A stretch of DNA of 64,000 nt from an uncultured Clostridia bacterium (GTDB taxonomy: Bacteria > Bacillota > Clostridia > TANB77 > CAG-508). Of the stretch, positions 47,240 to 58,500 are shown piece after piece. The translations under genes and the position numbers were made by a program. Position 1 is the first letter of the stretch, and every line of letters starts with the position of its first letter. The notes under the pieces were generated by a model. It made no database searches, was not told where the DNA came from, and saw nothing but the letters and a program-made list of their open reading frames with translations. Location of the stretch: the NCBI GenBank assembly GCA_944386175.1, contig CALXAB010000003.1, forward strand, positions 1 to 64,000. The letters are read 5' to 3'.

Positions 47240-48563
47240 AGTCTTTTCTCTCCTTTCCTTTTTGTATTTCTTTTTCTTCGTTTAACTCCTTGATGTTTTC
47301 TTTTATTTTAGGTACTCTTTCTTCAATTTCTTTGCACATTTTTACCTCCTTTTTCAAATATTGAATTTTTCCTGCAATTAGAGAGAGTTCGTTATAATTC
47401 TCCTGTCTTTCTTCTTTCTTCAGCTTGGTATTTTGATAGTATAATTTATCTCGCTTTTCTTCCAAACTGGATATTTCATTTTGTAAAGTATTCATATATA
47501 CAGAAAGTTCTTTTGTAGTTTTTATATCCTTACTACATAAGAGCCTTGCTTCCTGTGATATTCTTTCCATTTTCTGCACATCTGCTTTTATTGAAACTGG
47601 TGTTTTTCTTCTTTTTTCTGTTTTAGGAAATATTTTTAATAAATAACAGTAATACAAATATAATGCTTTTATTCCTGTTGCTTTTTTCCTATTTTTTATT
47701 TTAAAATTACTTCTATAAACTTTTTTTGAACGCATTTCTGGAAATGGAACTTTTATAGCATTTTCTGTTTTTATTCTTGCCTTTATTCTATCTATTTCAT
47801 AATCATCTCCGTATGCTCTTGCTATTCTAATATTTTTCTTATATGGCTCTTTTCTTATACTCAATTTTCCTGCTCTATAAATTAGTTCATAATCCATTGC
47901 TTTCATTAAATTTTCAAACTCTTTATAAGTATTTGACTGTGTAATTGCATAATCTATATCTTGTTTTGTTTGTGTATGATAATTAGATTTTTTTAAATAT
48001 TGTTTATAGAATAATGTATAATCAATTTTACATTTTGTTGGTTTTTCTTCTAAAACATTTAAGCCATATTCTCTGCATAAATTATCAGATGTCTGCCTCA
48101 TTAAAGCATAGGTTTCATTATTATCATAATACTTTTTGCCATCTATAAATGAAACAGAATTGAGTACAAAATGATTATGAATATGATTAGTATTTAAGTG
48201 TGTTGTAACTACTACCTGAAATCTATCTCCCCATAATTCCTCTGCTAATTTTATTCCTATTTTATGGGCTATTTCTGGTGTAACTTCTCCCTCACAAAAT
48301 GACTGAAATGCGTGATAACCTAATATTCCATTTTTCTTATCAAATATTTTCTTTGTTTCTATCATTTCTTGTACTACATTATCTTCTGAACAATTTATTG
48401 CTGTAACATATAATTGTTTTTCTGTTTTATATGAAGATTTTGCATATTCAACTACTTTGTGTAAATTATAATAACTTTCACTATCTGTTTTCTTTTCATT
48501 TACTACATAATCAACTACATTATCTAACCTTTTATCTATCTTCCAAATTTTTGTTGTTGCCAT
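47220..48563 (-). CDS. MobA/MobP-type relaxase
   Basis: 447 aa. The N-terminal relaxase domain has the metal-binding histidines in TTHLNTNHIHNHFVLNS and an early Tyr region (NVVDYVVNEKKTDSESYYNL). The C-terminal part is a helical, basic coiled coil. It nicks oriT and stays on the transferred strand. MobC is immediately upstream, so oriT is expected nearby, perhaps 48894-48988, where a GGGGCATTGCCCC hairpin lies. Confidence 0.92.
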   Translation of the reverse strand: MATTKIWKIDKRLDNVVDYVVNEKKTDSESYYNLHKVVEYAKSSYKTEKQLYVTAINCSEDNVVQEMIETKKIFDKKNGILGYHAFQSFCEGEVTPEIAHKIGIKLAEELWGDRFQVVVTTHLNTNHIHNHFVLNSVSFIDGKKYYDNNETYALMRQTSDNLCREYGLNVLEEKPTKCKIDYTLFYKQYLKKSNYHTQTKQDIDYAITQSNTYKEFENLMKAMDYELIYRAGKLSIRKEPYKKNIRIARAYGDDYEIDRIKARIKTENAIKVPFPEMRSKKVYRSNFKIKNRKKATGIKALYLYYCYLLKIFPKTEKRRKTPVSIKADVQKMERISQEARLLCSKDIKTTKELSVYMNTLQNEISSLEEKRDKLYYQNTKLKKEERQENYNELSLIAGKIQYLKKEVKMCKEIEERVPKIKENIKELNEEKEIQKGKERKDYEYSRR

Positions 48564-48578
48564 TATAACATCTCCAAA

Positions 48579-48893
48579 CTATTTCAAATATTTTTCTGCT
48601 ATTTTTAACCTTAATGCATCTATTCCATCTAGCGTTTTTTCAACTCTTTTTGTATCAAGTTGTTTTGTAAATCTGCTCAACTCTTTTATTGTTTTTATAT
48701 CTTTTCTAAACTGTAAAAGTTCTTTCATAATTTCGTAAAATTCTTGTGGTGGTTTCTCTTTTATTGATGCACCTGTTATCAATTTTCTAATTACTTGTAC
48801 TTCTGTTTTTCCAGATATATTGCTTAAATTTTTTAATGAATTATCTTCTTCTTCATCAAACCAGAAGTTCTTTTTTATTCTTCTTTTTCTCAT
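48579..48893 (-). CDS. mobC: MobC-like relaxosome protein
   Basis: 104 aa. RRIKKNFWFDEEEDNSLKNLSNISGKTEVQVIRKLITGA is the ribbon-helix-helix start, followed by PPQEFYEIMKELLQFRKDIKTIKELSRF, as in the MobC relaxosome family. It directly precedes the relaxase gene. Confidence 0.85.
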   Translation of the reverse strand: MRKRRIKKNFWFDEEEDNSLKNLSNISGKTEVQVIRKLITGASIKEKPPQEFYEIMKELLQFRKDIKTIKELSRFTKQLDTKRVEKTLDGIDALRLKIAEKYLK

Positions 48894-48988
48894 ATTTTTT
48901 TCCTTTCATTATTATTTATTTTAAATGGGGCTTGGGGCATTGCCCCACAATATAGAATTTTGACTAGGGAGGAAAAATTCAGTGCTTG

Positions 48989-49387
48989 TTAGGATTCTAA
49001 CTGGTGTATAATCTCATCTATTGGAATGCAATTTCCACACTTATTACAAACAATCTCTGCATATTCTTTTGGTAAATCATCTTCAATTTCTTTTATATTT
49101 TCGTCTTTGATTTCTTCTAAAAAATTTTCATTTTCTTTGCCAATAAAAAAACTATTTTCTCTCATAAAATCTTCATAATCTTGTAAATTTTCTTTTCCAT
49201 TTTCATCAATAATTTTCTCTACTTTTAAGGAAAAATTCTTTTTATCTTCCGTCTCACCTATAAAAAATTTTCTATCATTCTTAATTGCTTTTTTTAACAA
49301 TTCCATTAGTGCCTCTGAATGATTTTCTGCACAAATTTCTATCTCTGTTTCTTTTGATTTCTTTATCATAAATTTATATTTTTTCAT
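48989..49387 (-). CDS. hypothetical acidic ICE protein with a CxxC near the C-terminus
   Basis: 132 aa. A beta-alpha start (KYKFMIKKSKETEIEICAENHSEALMEL), acidic middle, and CNKCGNC at the end (probable metal site). Function unknown. It overlaps nothing and precedes mobC. Confidence 0.65.
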   Translation of the reverse strand: MKKYKFMIKKSKETEIEICAENHSEALMELLKKAIKNDRKFFIGETEDKKNFSLKVEKIIDENGKENLQDYEDFMRENSFFIGKENENFLEEIKDENIKEIEDDLPKEYAEIVCNKCGNCIPIDEIIHQLES

Positions 49388-49389
49388 AA

Positions 49390-50355
49390 TTATCTCGACC
49401 TTTCTTCTTTAAATTTTATAATATTTTTGATTCCTTTTTTAATACATAAATATTCGTTTACATCTTTTCCATAGCTTAATGTATTAACAAAAACTTTATA
49501 TTTTTTACTCAATACTTGCTGAAAAAAAGCACTTGCATTTTTTCCTGCTAAATCATTATCTAAATGTAAATTTATTTCATTTACATTTGGATTTTGTTTC
49601 AAAAATTCTGTTAAAGAAACTGGAATTTTTGTTTTTTTCACATCATATTTTGAGGAATAAATACCTCCTAATGATAATAGATTTTCTACTCTCCAATTTT
49701 TATTTTCTAAATGTAAAAGAGTAGCATAAGATAATAAATCTATACTACTCTCAAATAAATGAACTATATTACTTTCTTCATCTGCTTTTATCTTAAAAGA
49801 ATATCTTTTGTTACTCCCTGTCGCCTCTCTCATAAATCTTTCTTGATTAGTCGCTCTACAAAAAGCATAACTCGGAATATTATCATTATTGTATCCTATA
49901 AATACTACATTGTTTGTCTTTTCTTCTTGATAAAGTAATTTATTTTCAATGCAATAATTTATAATATCTTTATCAATTCCTCGTGATAATAAATAGTTTA
50001 TTGCTCTATCATTACTTACTGCTTTTACTGGTATTTTTAAATGCTTTTCTCTCTCTTTTTCTTGTTGCTTATACTGGACTGGTGCTTGTATTTTTATATT
50101 TCCTAATACTGTTTGAACTGCATTTATAAATGTAAAATTTCTAACTTTTATTAAATAATCTATTGCACTTTTTCCACCTACTCCTTTTGTAAACCAGTAC
50201 CACAAGCCATTACTTATTTTTAAACTATCGTGTGATTTTGTTGTATATGTATTTCTACATACTTCTACTAATTCGTATGGCTCATAATTTTTTAAATAAG
50301 TAAGTAGGTCTACTTGTCTTGCCTCTGCTACTAATTCTGGTGGTATATATGCCAT
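49390..50355 (-). CDS. DUF3991/TOPRIM-domain protein (primase-like)
   Basis: 321 aa. The N-terminal region (ARQVDLLTYLKNYEPYELVEV, LKISNGLWYWFTKGVGGKSAIDYLIKV) resembles a primase zinc-binding-like domain without the zinc ligands. The TOPRIM part has NVVFIGYNNDN, HLFESSIDLLSYA and EINLHLDNDLAGKNAS. It probably primes or processes the transferred strand. Confidence 0.85.
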   Translation of the reverse strand: MAYIPPELVAEARQVDLLTYLKNYEPYELVEVCRNTYTTKSHDSLKISNGLWYWFTKGVGGKSAIDYLIKVRNFTFINAVQTVLGNIKIQAPVQYKQQEKEREKHLKIPVKAVSNDRAINYLLSRGIDKDIINYCIENKLLYQEEKTNNVVFIGYNNDNIPSYAFCRATNQERFMREATGSNKRYSFKIKADEESNIVHLFESSIDLLSYATLLHLENKNWRVENLLSLGGIYSSKYDVKKTKIPVSLTEFLKQNPNVNEINLHLDNDLAGKNASAFFQQVLSKKYKVFVNTLSYGKDVNEYLCIKKGIKNIIKFKEERSR

Positions 50356-50364
50356 CTTTCACAC

Positions 50365-50577
50365 CTACCTCTCTCTATTATTTTTATTTTTTCTTCTTAT
50401 AACTTCATCTTTATATTCACTAAATTCTGCTCCTTTAAAATCATTTTCATCTAAAATATATTCTTCATTTCTATATCTTTCTTTTGCAATATCTATTGCC
50501 TCATCTAATGAATTTGCTTTTATTTTTACAACTTTTTGCAAAATTTCTTCTATTTCAATATTATAAGTTTTCTGCAT
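50365..50577 (-). CDS. hypothetical protein, 70 aa
   Basis: MQKTYNIEIEEILQKVVKIKANSLDEAIDIAKERY resembles small DpnD/PcfM-like proteins, with NDFKGAEFSEY near the end. It sits 10 bases upstream of the TOPRIM gene. The family call is tentative. Confidence 0.6.
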   Translation of the reverse strand: MQKTYNIEIEEILQKVVKIKANSLDEAIDIAKERYRNEEYILDENDFKGAEFSEYKDEVIRRKNKNNRER

Positions 50578-50581
50578 ATAA

Positions 50582-50920
50582 TTACCTCACTTCCCTGTTT
50601 TTTTTATAATCTAACAATGCCATTTTTGTTATTTTTTCTTCAACTCTATCTTCTAATTGTCCCCATATATTACCATTTGAGTGTTTCCAATAATCATATA
50701 ACTCAGCTAAAATATTATCTGTTTTTAATAATACTTTTATTTCTTGTCTACCTAACATTGAACTGTCTAAAATATCTCTTATTTGTTCTTTAAAATTTAT
50801 TTCATGAGCCTCATTTATTATTTGTTCTGGTGTATAATTTTTTATTAAATTGTGCTTATAATTATATAATTCTTGTTCTACTTTTTTCATTAAAATATCT
50901 TTTAAATCATCATAGTTCAT
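50582..50920 (-). CDS. DUF3848-like protein
   Basis: 112 aa. The order (EQELYNYKHNLI, PEQIINEAHEINFKEQIRDIL, NILAELYDYWKHSNGNIWGQLEDRVEE) matches my memory of DUF3848, a protein family of unknown function found next to helicase-methylase genes in ICEs. Confidence 0.65.
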   Translation of the reverse strand: MNYDDLKDILMKKVEQELYNYKHNLIKNYTPEQIINEAHEINFKEQIRDILDSSMLGRQEIKVLLKTDNILAELYDYWKHSNGNIWGQLEDRVEEKITKMALLDYKKNREVR

Positions 50921-50936
50921 ATTGCTGTACTCCTTT

Positions 50937-51191
50937 CTAATCGTTATATGGTAATCTTTTTTTTTCTATATAACTCTTATATAAACTTTCTGAATTGTAG
51001 TAACTTTTTTCTTGCGAATAATATTCATTATTTGGATCAGCATATTTTCTTATTGTTTCTTTTTGTAATCGATTTATATTTTTTTCTTGTTGTATTTTTT
51101 TATAATTTTCAATATCTAACTCTTGCAATTCTAATTGTAATCTTGCTGATTCATTTTTATATTTTCTCACTTCTAATTTTTTTTTTTGCAT
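50937..51191 (-). CDS. coiled-coil ICE protein, 84 aa
   Basis: Starts MQKKKLEVRKYKNESARLQLELQEL; helical and charged. Its start lies inside an A-run shared with the end of the frame 51173-51286, overlapping it by 19 bases in a different frame. Function unknown. Confidence 0.5.
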   Translation of the reverse strand: MQKKKLEVRKYKNESARLQLELQELDIENYKKIQQEKNINRLQKETIRKYADPNNEYYSQEKSYYNSESLYKSYIEKKRLPYND

Positions 51192-51286
51192 TTTAGTTTT
51201 AGTTCTTCTAATTCTTTATTTGCAATAGCAATTTTTATATTTATTTTTCCTATTTTTTCTGTTATTTCTGCTCTTTGCATATTCAT
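51173..51286 (-). CDS. short coiled-coil protein, 37 aa (DUF3847-like start)
   Basis: ATG 51286 behind AAAGGAAG. The sequence AEITEKIGKINIKIAIANKELEELKLK is like the N-terminus of DUF3847 proteins. It stops just after an 11-A homopolymer, where the next frame begins. Slippage in that run, or a length error, could join the two into one protein of about 120 aa. This is not a CGG-type site. Confidence 0.45.
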   Translation of the reverse strand: MNMQRAEITEKIGKINIKIAIANKELEELKLKCKKKN

Positions 51287-51373
51287 CACTTCCTTTCAAT
51301 TTTAGGCAACAAAAAAGAAGCTGATATTTTGCTCAACTTCTAATTTTTTATATTCAATTATCTTTATAACTTA

Positions 51374-51664
51374 CTATTTTAATGTTTTATATTCTTCATA
51401 TAACTTTAATATTAAATCTTTTATTACAGCTGTGTCAAGATTTTCTGCGTCAGCTTCCTCTTTCATATTTATCAAGGCATTTACTATAACTCCTATAATA
51501 TCTTTTTTTGCTTTCATTTTAGGTTTTACTTCACACATTGCCTCATTTATCACATCTACACATTTGCCTTCTTTTAATATCTTTGTTCTAAAATCGTTTA
51601 GTGAATAAAGTATAATTCTTCTTTCGTCATAAGTTAATTTAATTTTCTTTTTAATTTTAAACAT
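51374..51664 (-). CDS. hypothetical ICE protein, about 96 aa
   Basis: Start probably ATG 51664. LTYDERRIILYSLNDFRTKILKEGKCVDVINEAM and a helical remainder. The first part resembles the 45321-45527 protein. No known function. Confidence 0.6.
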   Translation of the reverse strand: MFKIKKKIKLTYDERRIILYSLNDFRTKILKEGKCVDVINEAMCEVKPKMKAKKDIIGVIVNALINMKEEADAENLDTAVIKDLILKLYEEYKTLK

Positions 51665-51761
51665 TATAATTATCTCCATTATTTATTACTATTTGAATTA
51701 TAGCATAAATATTTATAAAATAATATAGAAGATACTAATTTTTTAATATCTTCTATACAAC

Positions 51762-52412
51762 TTATATCAATCCCATTTGTTTTAAAAATATAAGCATTTC
51801 TCTTGCACCTAATTTAAACGTTTCTGCCGTTTTTATTGTTTCCATATCTCCCTCTATTTCAAAAATGTCTAATACTGCATTTAATTCAACTTCTGTTAAT
51901 TCAATAACTTCTCTATCTTCTAAAAAAGTCCTTACATTAGGATTATCTTCTTTTATTTTTTCTCTTTTTGACATAAATTCTTTATACTTTTTGTTTCTTT
52001 TTATCATTTTCATTCTATTGGTATTCAAATAATCCCAAAAGTCATCAGAACTTTCATCCAAAAATACGTTTTTTTCATCTTTATCATCATCTTCTTCTAT
52101 CTTTGATTTTAATGTATTTTTCAATTCTAGGCAATCATAAATACCCAATTTATAATACATTTTATTCCAAAAGTCATCATCTTTATTTGTACCTAATTCA
52201 TATTGATTTAGTAATCCTAATAGTTCATTTTGTTTTTCTTTATCTGTAACATATTCTTTAATTTTTCTTGTTAATTTTTCATCAATAACTACTGTCTTTA
52301 ATTCCTTGTTTTGCTTTTCCATTTCTTTTAAAATATTGCTTGCAAACTTATCTCCTCTTTCATTATAAAGTTCGTCTAAAATAGACCATTTCAAAAATTT
52401 TTCCACTTTCAT
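51762..52412 (-). CDS. hypothetical ICE protein, 216 aa
   Basis: A soluble protein with SILDELYNERGDKFASNILKEMEKQ at the start, an acidic middle (EEDDDKDEKNVFLDESSDDF) and EGDMETIKTAETFKLGAREMLIFLKQMGLI at the end. I do not recognise it. It lies immediately downstream of the methylase-helicase gene. Confidence 0.65.
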   Translation of the reverse strand: MKVEKFLKWSILDELYNERGDKFASNILKEMEKQNKELKTVVIDEKLTRKIKEYVTDKEKQNELLGLLNQYELGTNKDDDFWNKMYYKLGIYDCLELKNTLKSKIEEDDDKDEKNVFLDESSDDFWDYLNTNRMKMIKRNKKYKEFMSKREKIKEDNPNVRTFLEDREVIELTEVELNAVLDIFEIEGDMETIKTAETFKLGAREMLIFLKQMGLI

Positions 52413-52506
52413 TTTTATTACCTCCTATTGTTCTTATTCTATAACAATACTAGAAATAATAAAAATGTATAAAAAATTAATTTCTTTATATTTTATAGAC
52501 TTGACT

Positions 52507-55500
52507 CTATCTTGAATATTCTCTTGCTTTTTCATTAGAATGTTCTTCAATTTCTTCTTGTTCATCATCAATATCTATAACTTCTCTTTCTTTTGTGTCT
52601 CCTATTTTTAGTAATTTATTTACTTCTTTTAGTCTAGCCAAACTTTCTTGTAATTCTTGTTCTTGTGCAAATGGTACTGCTAAATTTTCTTTTGCATTTT
52701 TACATTGCAATTTTAAATTTTCTAACTTTTGCGTGTTACTTTCTAATTGTTTATCCATTGACTCTAATGCATTATTTATACGAGTTATTACACCTACTTT
52801 ATCAGTTCCAAGTACTGCCCTATAAGTCTGCTTATTTTTTAATGCTACTTGAAATATTTTAGAAAAACTATTAAATTCCAAATACATTTTAAACCCTCTA
52901 TATTCTCCTATATATATTCCTTTTAAATCAGTAACATTTTTACGTAGTTCTAATATTTTTTCTCCTGCATTTGCCCTTTCGCTATATACTTGATTATCTA
53001 ATATCATTGATGAAAAATTATCCTCATTTATTTTTGTGTTTTCAGTTAGTTGTTTTTTATCTTCTTTTAAATTTTCTATTGTTTCATTACACTCTTTTAT
53101 TTGTTGTGGGTATTTTCTTTCTATCATCTCCTCTAACTCATATTTTTGACTCAAATAACTTTGTTTTAACATTTTTAATTTTGTTGTTTTTGCCTCTAAC
53201 TCTGTTTTTTCTTTTATATATTCATTACCTGTTGCAAGTGCTTTTATTTCTGCATAATCTAATGCTCTTTCATCAATATCTTCCATACTTCTTATTGGTG
53301 TTTTTGATGTCATTATTTGGCTAGTAAATTCTTGTTTTTGTTGTATTAGTTGATACATATATGCGTCAAAAGTTCGTTGTGTTACATAGTTAAAAATATG
53401 CACAAGTTCATTTTCATTTCCTTGTCTTAACATTCTTCCTATTCTTTGTATTAAATTAGCACTTGTCCACGGACAGTCTAAATTGTGTAATGCTATTATT
53501 TTATCTTGCACATTTGTACCTGCTCCCATTTTAAAAGTGCTACCCATTAAAACTCTTATTTCTCCACTACGCACTTTGTCAAACAATTCTTCTTTTTTTG
53601 CCTCTGTTGTTGCCTCGTGAATGAAAGCAATTTCGTTCTCTGGTATTCCTTTTTCTATTAGTTTCCTTTTCATATCTGTATAAACATCTGTAAATTCTCT
53701 TTCTTTACATTTCCACACACCATTTACAAGTTCTAATTCATAGGGGTTGTCATCTGCACCAAGTGATTTTGGAGTTGATAAATCACAAAATACAAGTTGG
53801 GTTGATTTTCTATCTTTTGTTTTTTCCCATATATCATAAATGTTTTTAATACAAACATTTACTTTGCTATTTTCATCGTCTGGTAAATTACTATTGATTA
53901 ATCTTTGGTCTAATGCTAGTTTTCTTCCCTCATTTGTAATTGCAAGCATATTATCTTCCCATACTGGAACTAAACCTGCTCTAATTCTCTCTGCCCTTTC
54001 TCCTAAATCTGATACCATATCTATTTGTATTTGTGTTGGCTCTACTGCTATATTATGCTTTTCAGCTTGTGGTGTTGGCAAATCTAATGTTTCTGCTGTT
54101 TGAATATCCGCGATTTCACGGAACATTGTCATTAACTCTGGTATATTATTAAATTTTGAAAACCTTGTCTTAACTTTAAACTTATCGCCGTTCAGGTGCA
54201 AGTTCTATTGCTGTTACTGTTTCTCCGAATGTACTTGCCCAACTATCAAAATGTTGCAAATGATTTTTAACTAATGTACCATATTGCAAATATCTCTGCA
54301 TAGTGTATAGTTCTGTCATACTATTTGAAAGTGGTGTACCAGTTGCAAATATAACACCTTTTCCTCCGTGTTATTTCATCCATATATTGTGTTTTCATAA
54401 ACATATCAAAACTCTTTTGTGCATCTCCACTTTGAACTCCTGCTATATTTCTCATTTTACTTTGTAAAAATAAGTTTTTATAGTAGTGTGCCTCATCTAC
54501 GAATAATCTATCCACTCCGTAATTGTTCAAATGTTATTACATCATCTTTTCTATCTGCATTATTTAATTTCTCCAGTTTTGCCTCTAATGATTTTCTCGT
54601 TTTTTCTAATTGTCTTATACTAAACTTTTCTCCACTTATTTCTTTTAGTTCTTCTATTCCTTGTATTATTTCTTCTATTTGTCGCTCTAAAAAATACCTC
54701 TGTCTTTCTACTGACATAGGTATTTTCTCAAATTGACTGTGTCCCATAACAATAGCGTCAAAATCGCCAGTTGCTATCTTTGAACAAAACTTCTTTCTAT
54801 TATTTGTTGAAAAGTCTTTTTTAGTTGTAACAAGTATATTAGCTGACGGATATAATTGTAAAAACTCGTTTGAGAATTGTTCTATCAAGTGGTTTGGTAC
54901 TACAAAAAGACTTTTATTACATAAGCCTAATCGTTTACTTTCCATAGCACTTGCTACCATTTCAAATGTTTTACCTGCTCCAACTTCATGTGCTAAAAGA
55001 GTGTTCCCTTTATATAGTATTCTTGCAATAGCATTTAATTGATGTGGTCTTAACTTTATTTCTGGATTCATACCATAGAAATTCAAATGACTTCCGTCAT
55101 ATTCTCTGTTTCTTATACTATTAAATTTTTCATTATATAATTTTACAAGTTCTTCTCGTCTATCTGCGTCTTTAAATATCCATTCTTCAAACTTCATTCT
55201 TATTTCATCTTGTTTTGCTTGTGCTATTGCTGTTTGCTGTTTATCTATAACACTTTTCTCATCTTCTGTTCCCTCATTTATTTTTTTGTATATTTTTATA
55301 TCATTTAAGTTTAATGTTGTTTCTATTATTTTATATGCACTTGCTTTTTTCACACCATAAGTATTTGTTGCTTTTACCCCTTTATCTACTGACTTCCCTG
55401 TGATATTCCATTGTGAAGTATATTCAGAATAATGTACTTTTATTTTCTGCTCATCCCAATAATCTGTATCTAATAATTCATATATAAATTCTTCTATATA

Positions 55501-58500
55501 TTTTTCTGGTATCCAAGTAGCACCTAGTTTAGCAACTATTTCACTTGCTTTTATATCTTCTGGAATTACTTTTTCAAGTTCTCTAACATTTATTTCAAAT
55601 TCTGGATTAGATTCTGCAATTCTTCTTGCTATATTTAATTTTTCTCTAACATTTCCTGAAAGATATTCATCTGCTGTTACATATTTTTTTTCTTTAAGTG
55701 GTGTGTCTGGTAGTCTAAATATTTGCCCTTCTAATTCTTTTACTAATTCATCTTCTGTTTTATCAGTAATTGACTGCATAAATTCTATATCAATTCTTGC
55801 TTTTTCTGTTAGTGAAACAATAAGTGCCTCATTTGCTGTATCTACTTTTGTAATTTCTTTTTTAGGTTTAATTGTCCTTTTGGAGAACATATCTGCTTTT
55901 CTTATAAAATTACCTTTTGAATCTAAAATTTCTAATGAGCATAAAAGATAATAACTACTATCTTCGGAAAATGCTTGTTCATTTCCTCTGCTGTTAATTC
56001 TTCCATATTTTTTTACAAAATTATCATATAGCCTATTTAATCTTTCTTGTTCTAATTTTATTTCATTATCAGAACTATCTTCTACTTGTAATTCTATAAG
56101 ATTTCTAACACTATCTCGTATTTCTACCATACCTTTTATACGATTTTGTTTTGTTTCTGGATAATCTTTTTCATACATTCTGCTATTTTCTCTATAATAT
56201 ACTTTATTATCTATAACTGCATAAGAATAATTTTTTACAGTTGGATCAGCTGGAATATAATTATCTTCATCATCTAAAAGTTCGTCTAAATCATATTCCT
56301 CAATTTCTGCTTGTATATTAGATATAGGATTTGAAAGCATATAATCTAAATCACTACCATCTATCATTTTACAAGCCGAACTTTCTCCAAATCTGGTGCT
56401 TTCCATTATCATTTGTCCCATAATCATATTTGGATTATCTACAAAATATTTATTCATTTTTATTCCATTTTCTGTTGTATCAAGTTTTACCCAGTCCTCT
56501 TCAATATCTGTTATTTTATCTCTTTTCTTTAAGAAGATAATATCTGATGTTACTTCTGTTCCTGCATTATTTTTAAATGTATTATCTGGTAATCTTATTG
56601 CTCCAATTAGTTCTGCTCTTTGACATAAGTATTTTCTAACGCTACTATTTTCTTTATCCATTGTTCCTTTACTTGTAACAAAAGCTATAATTCCACCTGG
56701 TCTAACTTTATCAAGTGTCTTTGCAAAGAAATAATCGTGTAATACAAATTTATTTTTATTATATCTTCTATCATTAGGTTTAAAGTCATCAAATGGTACA
56801 TTTCCTACTGCCACATCAAAGAAATTATCTGGTATATTAGTTTTTTCATATGCTTGTACTGCTATTGTAGATTTTTGATATAATTGCTGTGCTATTCTTC
56901 CAGAAATAGTGTCTAATTCCACTCCATACATCTGACAATTATCTAATTTTTCTGGTAACATACCAAAAAAATTACCAATGCCGACAGGCTGGCTCTAAAA
57001 TATTTGCTTGTTTTAGTCCCATATTTTGTAGTGCCTTATATATATTTCTTATAACTACTGGTGGGGTATAATATGCTGTTACACTAGACGCTCTTGCATT
57101 TTTATATTCATCTTCTGTAAGTATTTCTTTAAGTTCTATATACTCATTTGCCCAATTTTCATTTTGTTCTTCAAATGCTGACTTTAATCCTCCCCAACCT
57201 ACATATTTTGAAAGAATTTCTTGTTCTTCTGGTGTTGCATATCTGTTTTGTTCTTCACACAATTTTAATACTTTTATTGCTTCAATATTGTTTTTATATT
57301 TTTCTTTTAATGTTCCAACCCCTAAATTATCATCTGTTATTTTAAAATTATTTCTTTCTTCAGGTGGTATTTCAGGGTGCAGGTCAAAATATTCAATATT
57401 TTTATTTTTCTTTATTATTTTTTCTTCAGCATACTCTTCCTTATTTTCTTCTTGTACTTCTTTTTGCTCTATTTGTTTTTCATAATTTTGTGCTAACGCC
57501 TGTGCTAAATGTTTAAAATAATCAACTACATCTCCATTATAAAAGTCTATTTTTACTATCATATTTTTTATTTCTTCTTGCTCTTCTGGTGTTGTAGCTT
57601 TTATATTTTCGATGATATTTCCAACTTCAAAATAATGTATATTATTTTCTGTCTTTACTTCTAATATTTGTTCTAAATCAATTTCTTTTTCTTCAACAAA
57701 AGTGTTCAACCACTCATTAAAAGAATTTTCTTCTGCTTTTTCTTGTTTTTGCTCTTGTATTTCTCTATCTTTTAAATAATCATTTAACGGATTTTCAGCA
57801 ATTTTGGGTAATATATCTTTTATTACAACTGTTCTTTGGTCTAATGGAAATTGATTATCATATATGGTCATTTTTCCATTATCTGTACTTATAATTGTAA
57901 ATTCGTCAAGACCTAAATGTATTACATCTCCTACCATAAAGGTATAAGTTTCTTTATTATATTTTGGTACAGCGTAATGAACGTGATTTACTATACAATA
58001 TTTTGTTATTGTGTCCCAGTCTACAAAACATTCTTCTGTTCTTGAAAGATAATTTCCTAACCATAAATTCAATTTATCTTCATTTACTTTATATCCTACT
58101 CTTTTATCATCTAAATAAAATTCAGTATAAGCATCTCCTAAAACTTGTTTAATATATTCTTTGCATTTTTCCTTATCTTCGTGATTTTCATAAATGAAAT
58201 TACCAAATTCTACTTTGTTTTTTTCAATATTCGGAGATTCTTCTAATATTTTTCTTATTGTTTGTTCATCAAAAAAAGAAGCATTTTCTGCCTCTTTTTC
58301 GGTTTGTTCTACTAATTGTAAATTATCTCTCTTATTACTATTTGTTCTGCTGTCGCTTGAATATTGTTCATCTGTCCTACCCATTCTATCTGATTGCTTG
58401 CTTTCAATTCCTCTGTTATTCCATATTGTTTCTTCATCTGTTCTACTAACTGTGCTGTTCTCTTTTTCGCTATTTCCTGTATTTGTATCAAGTGGTCTGT

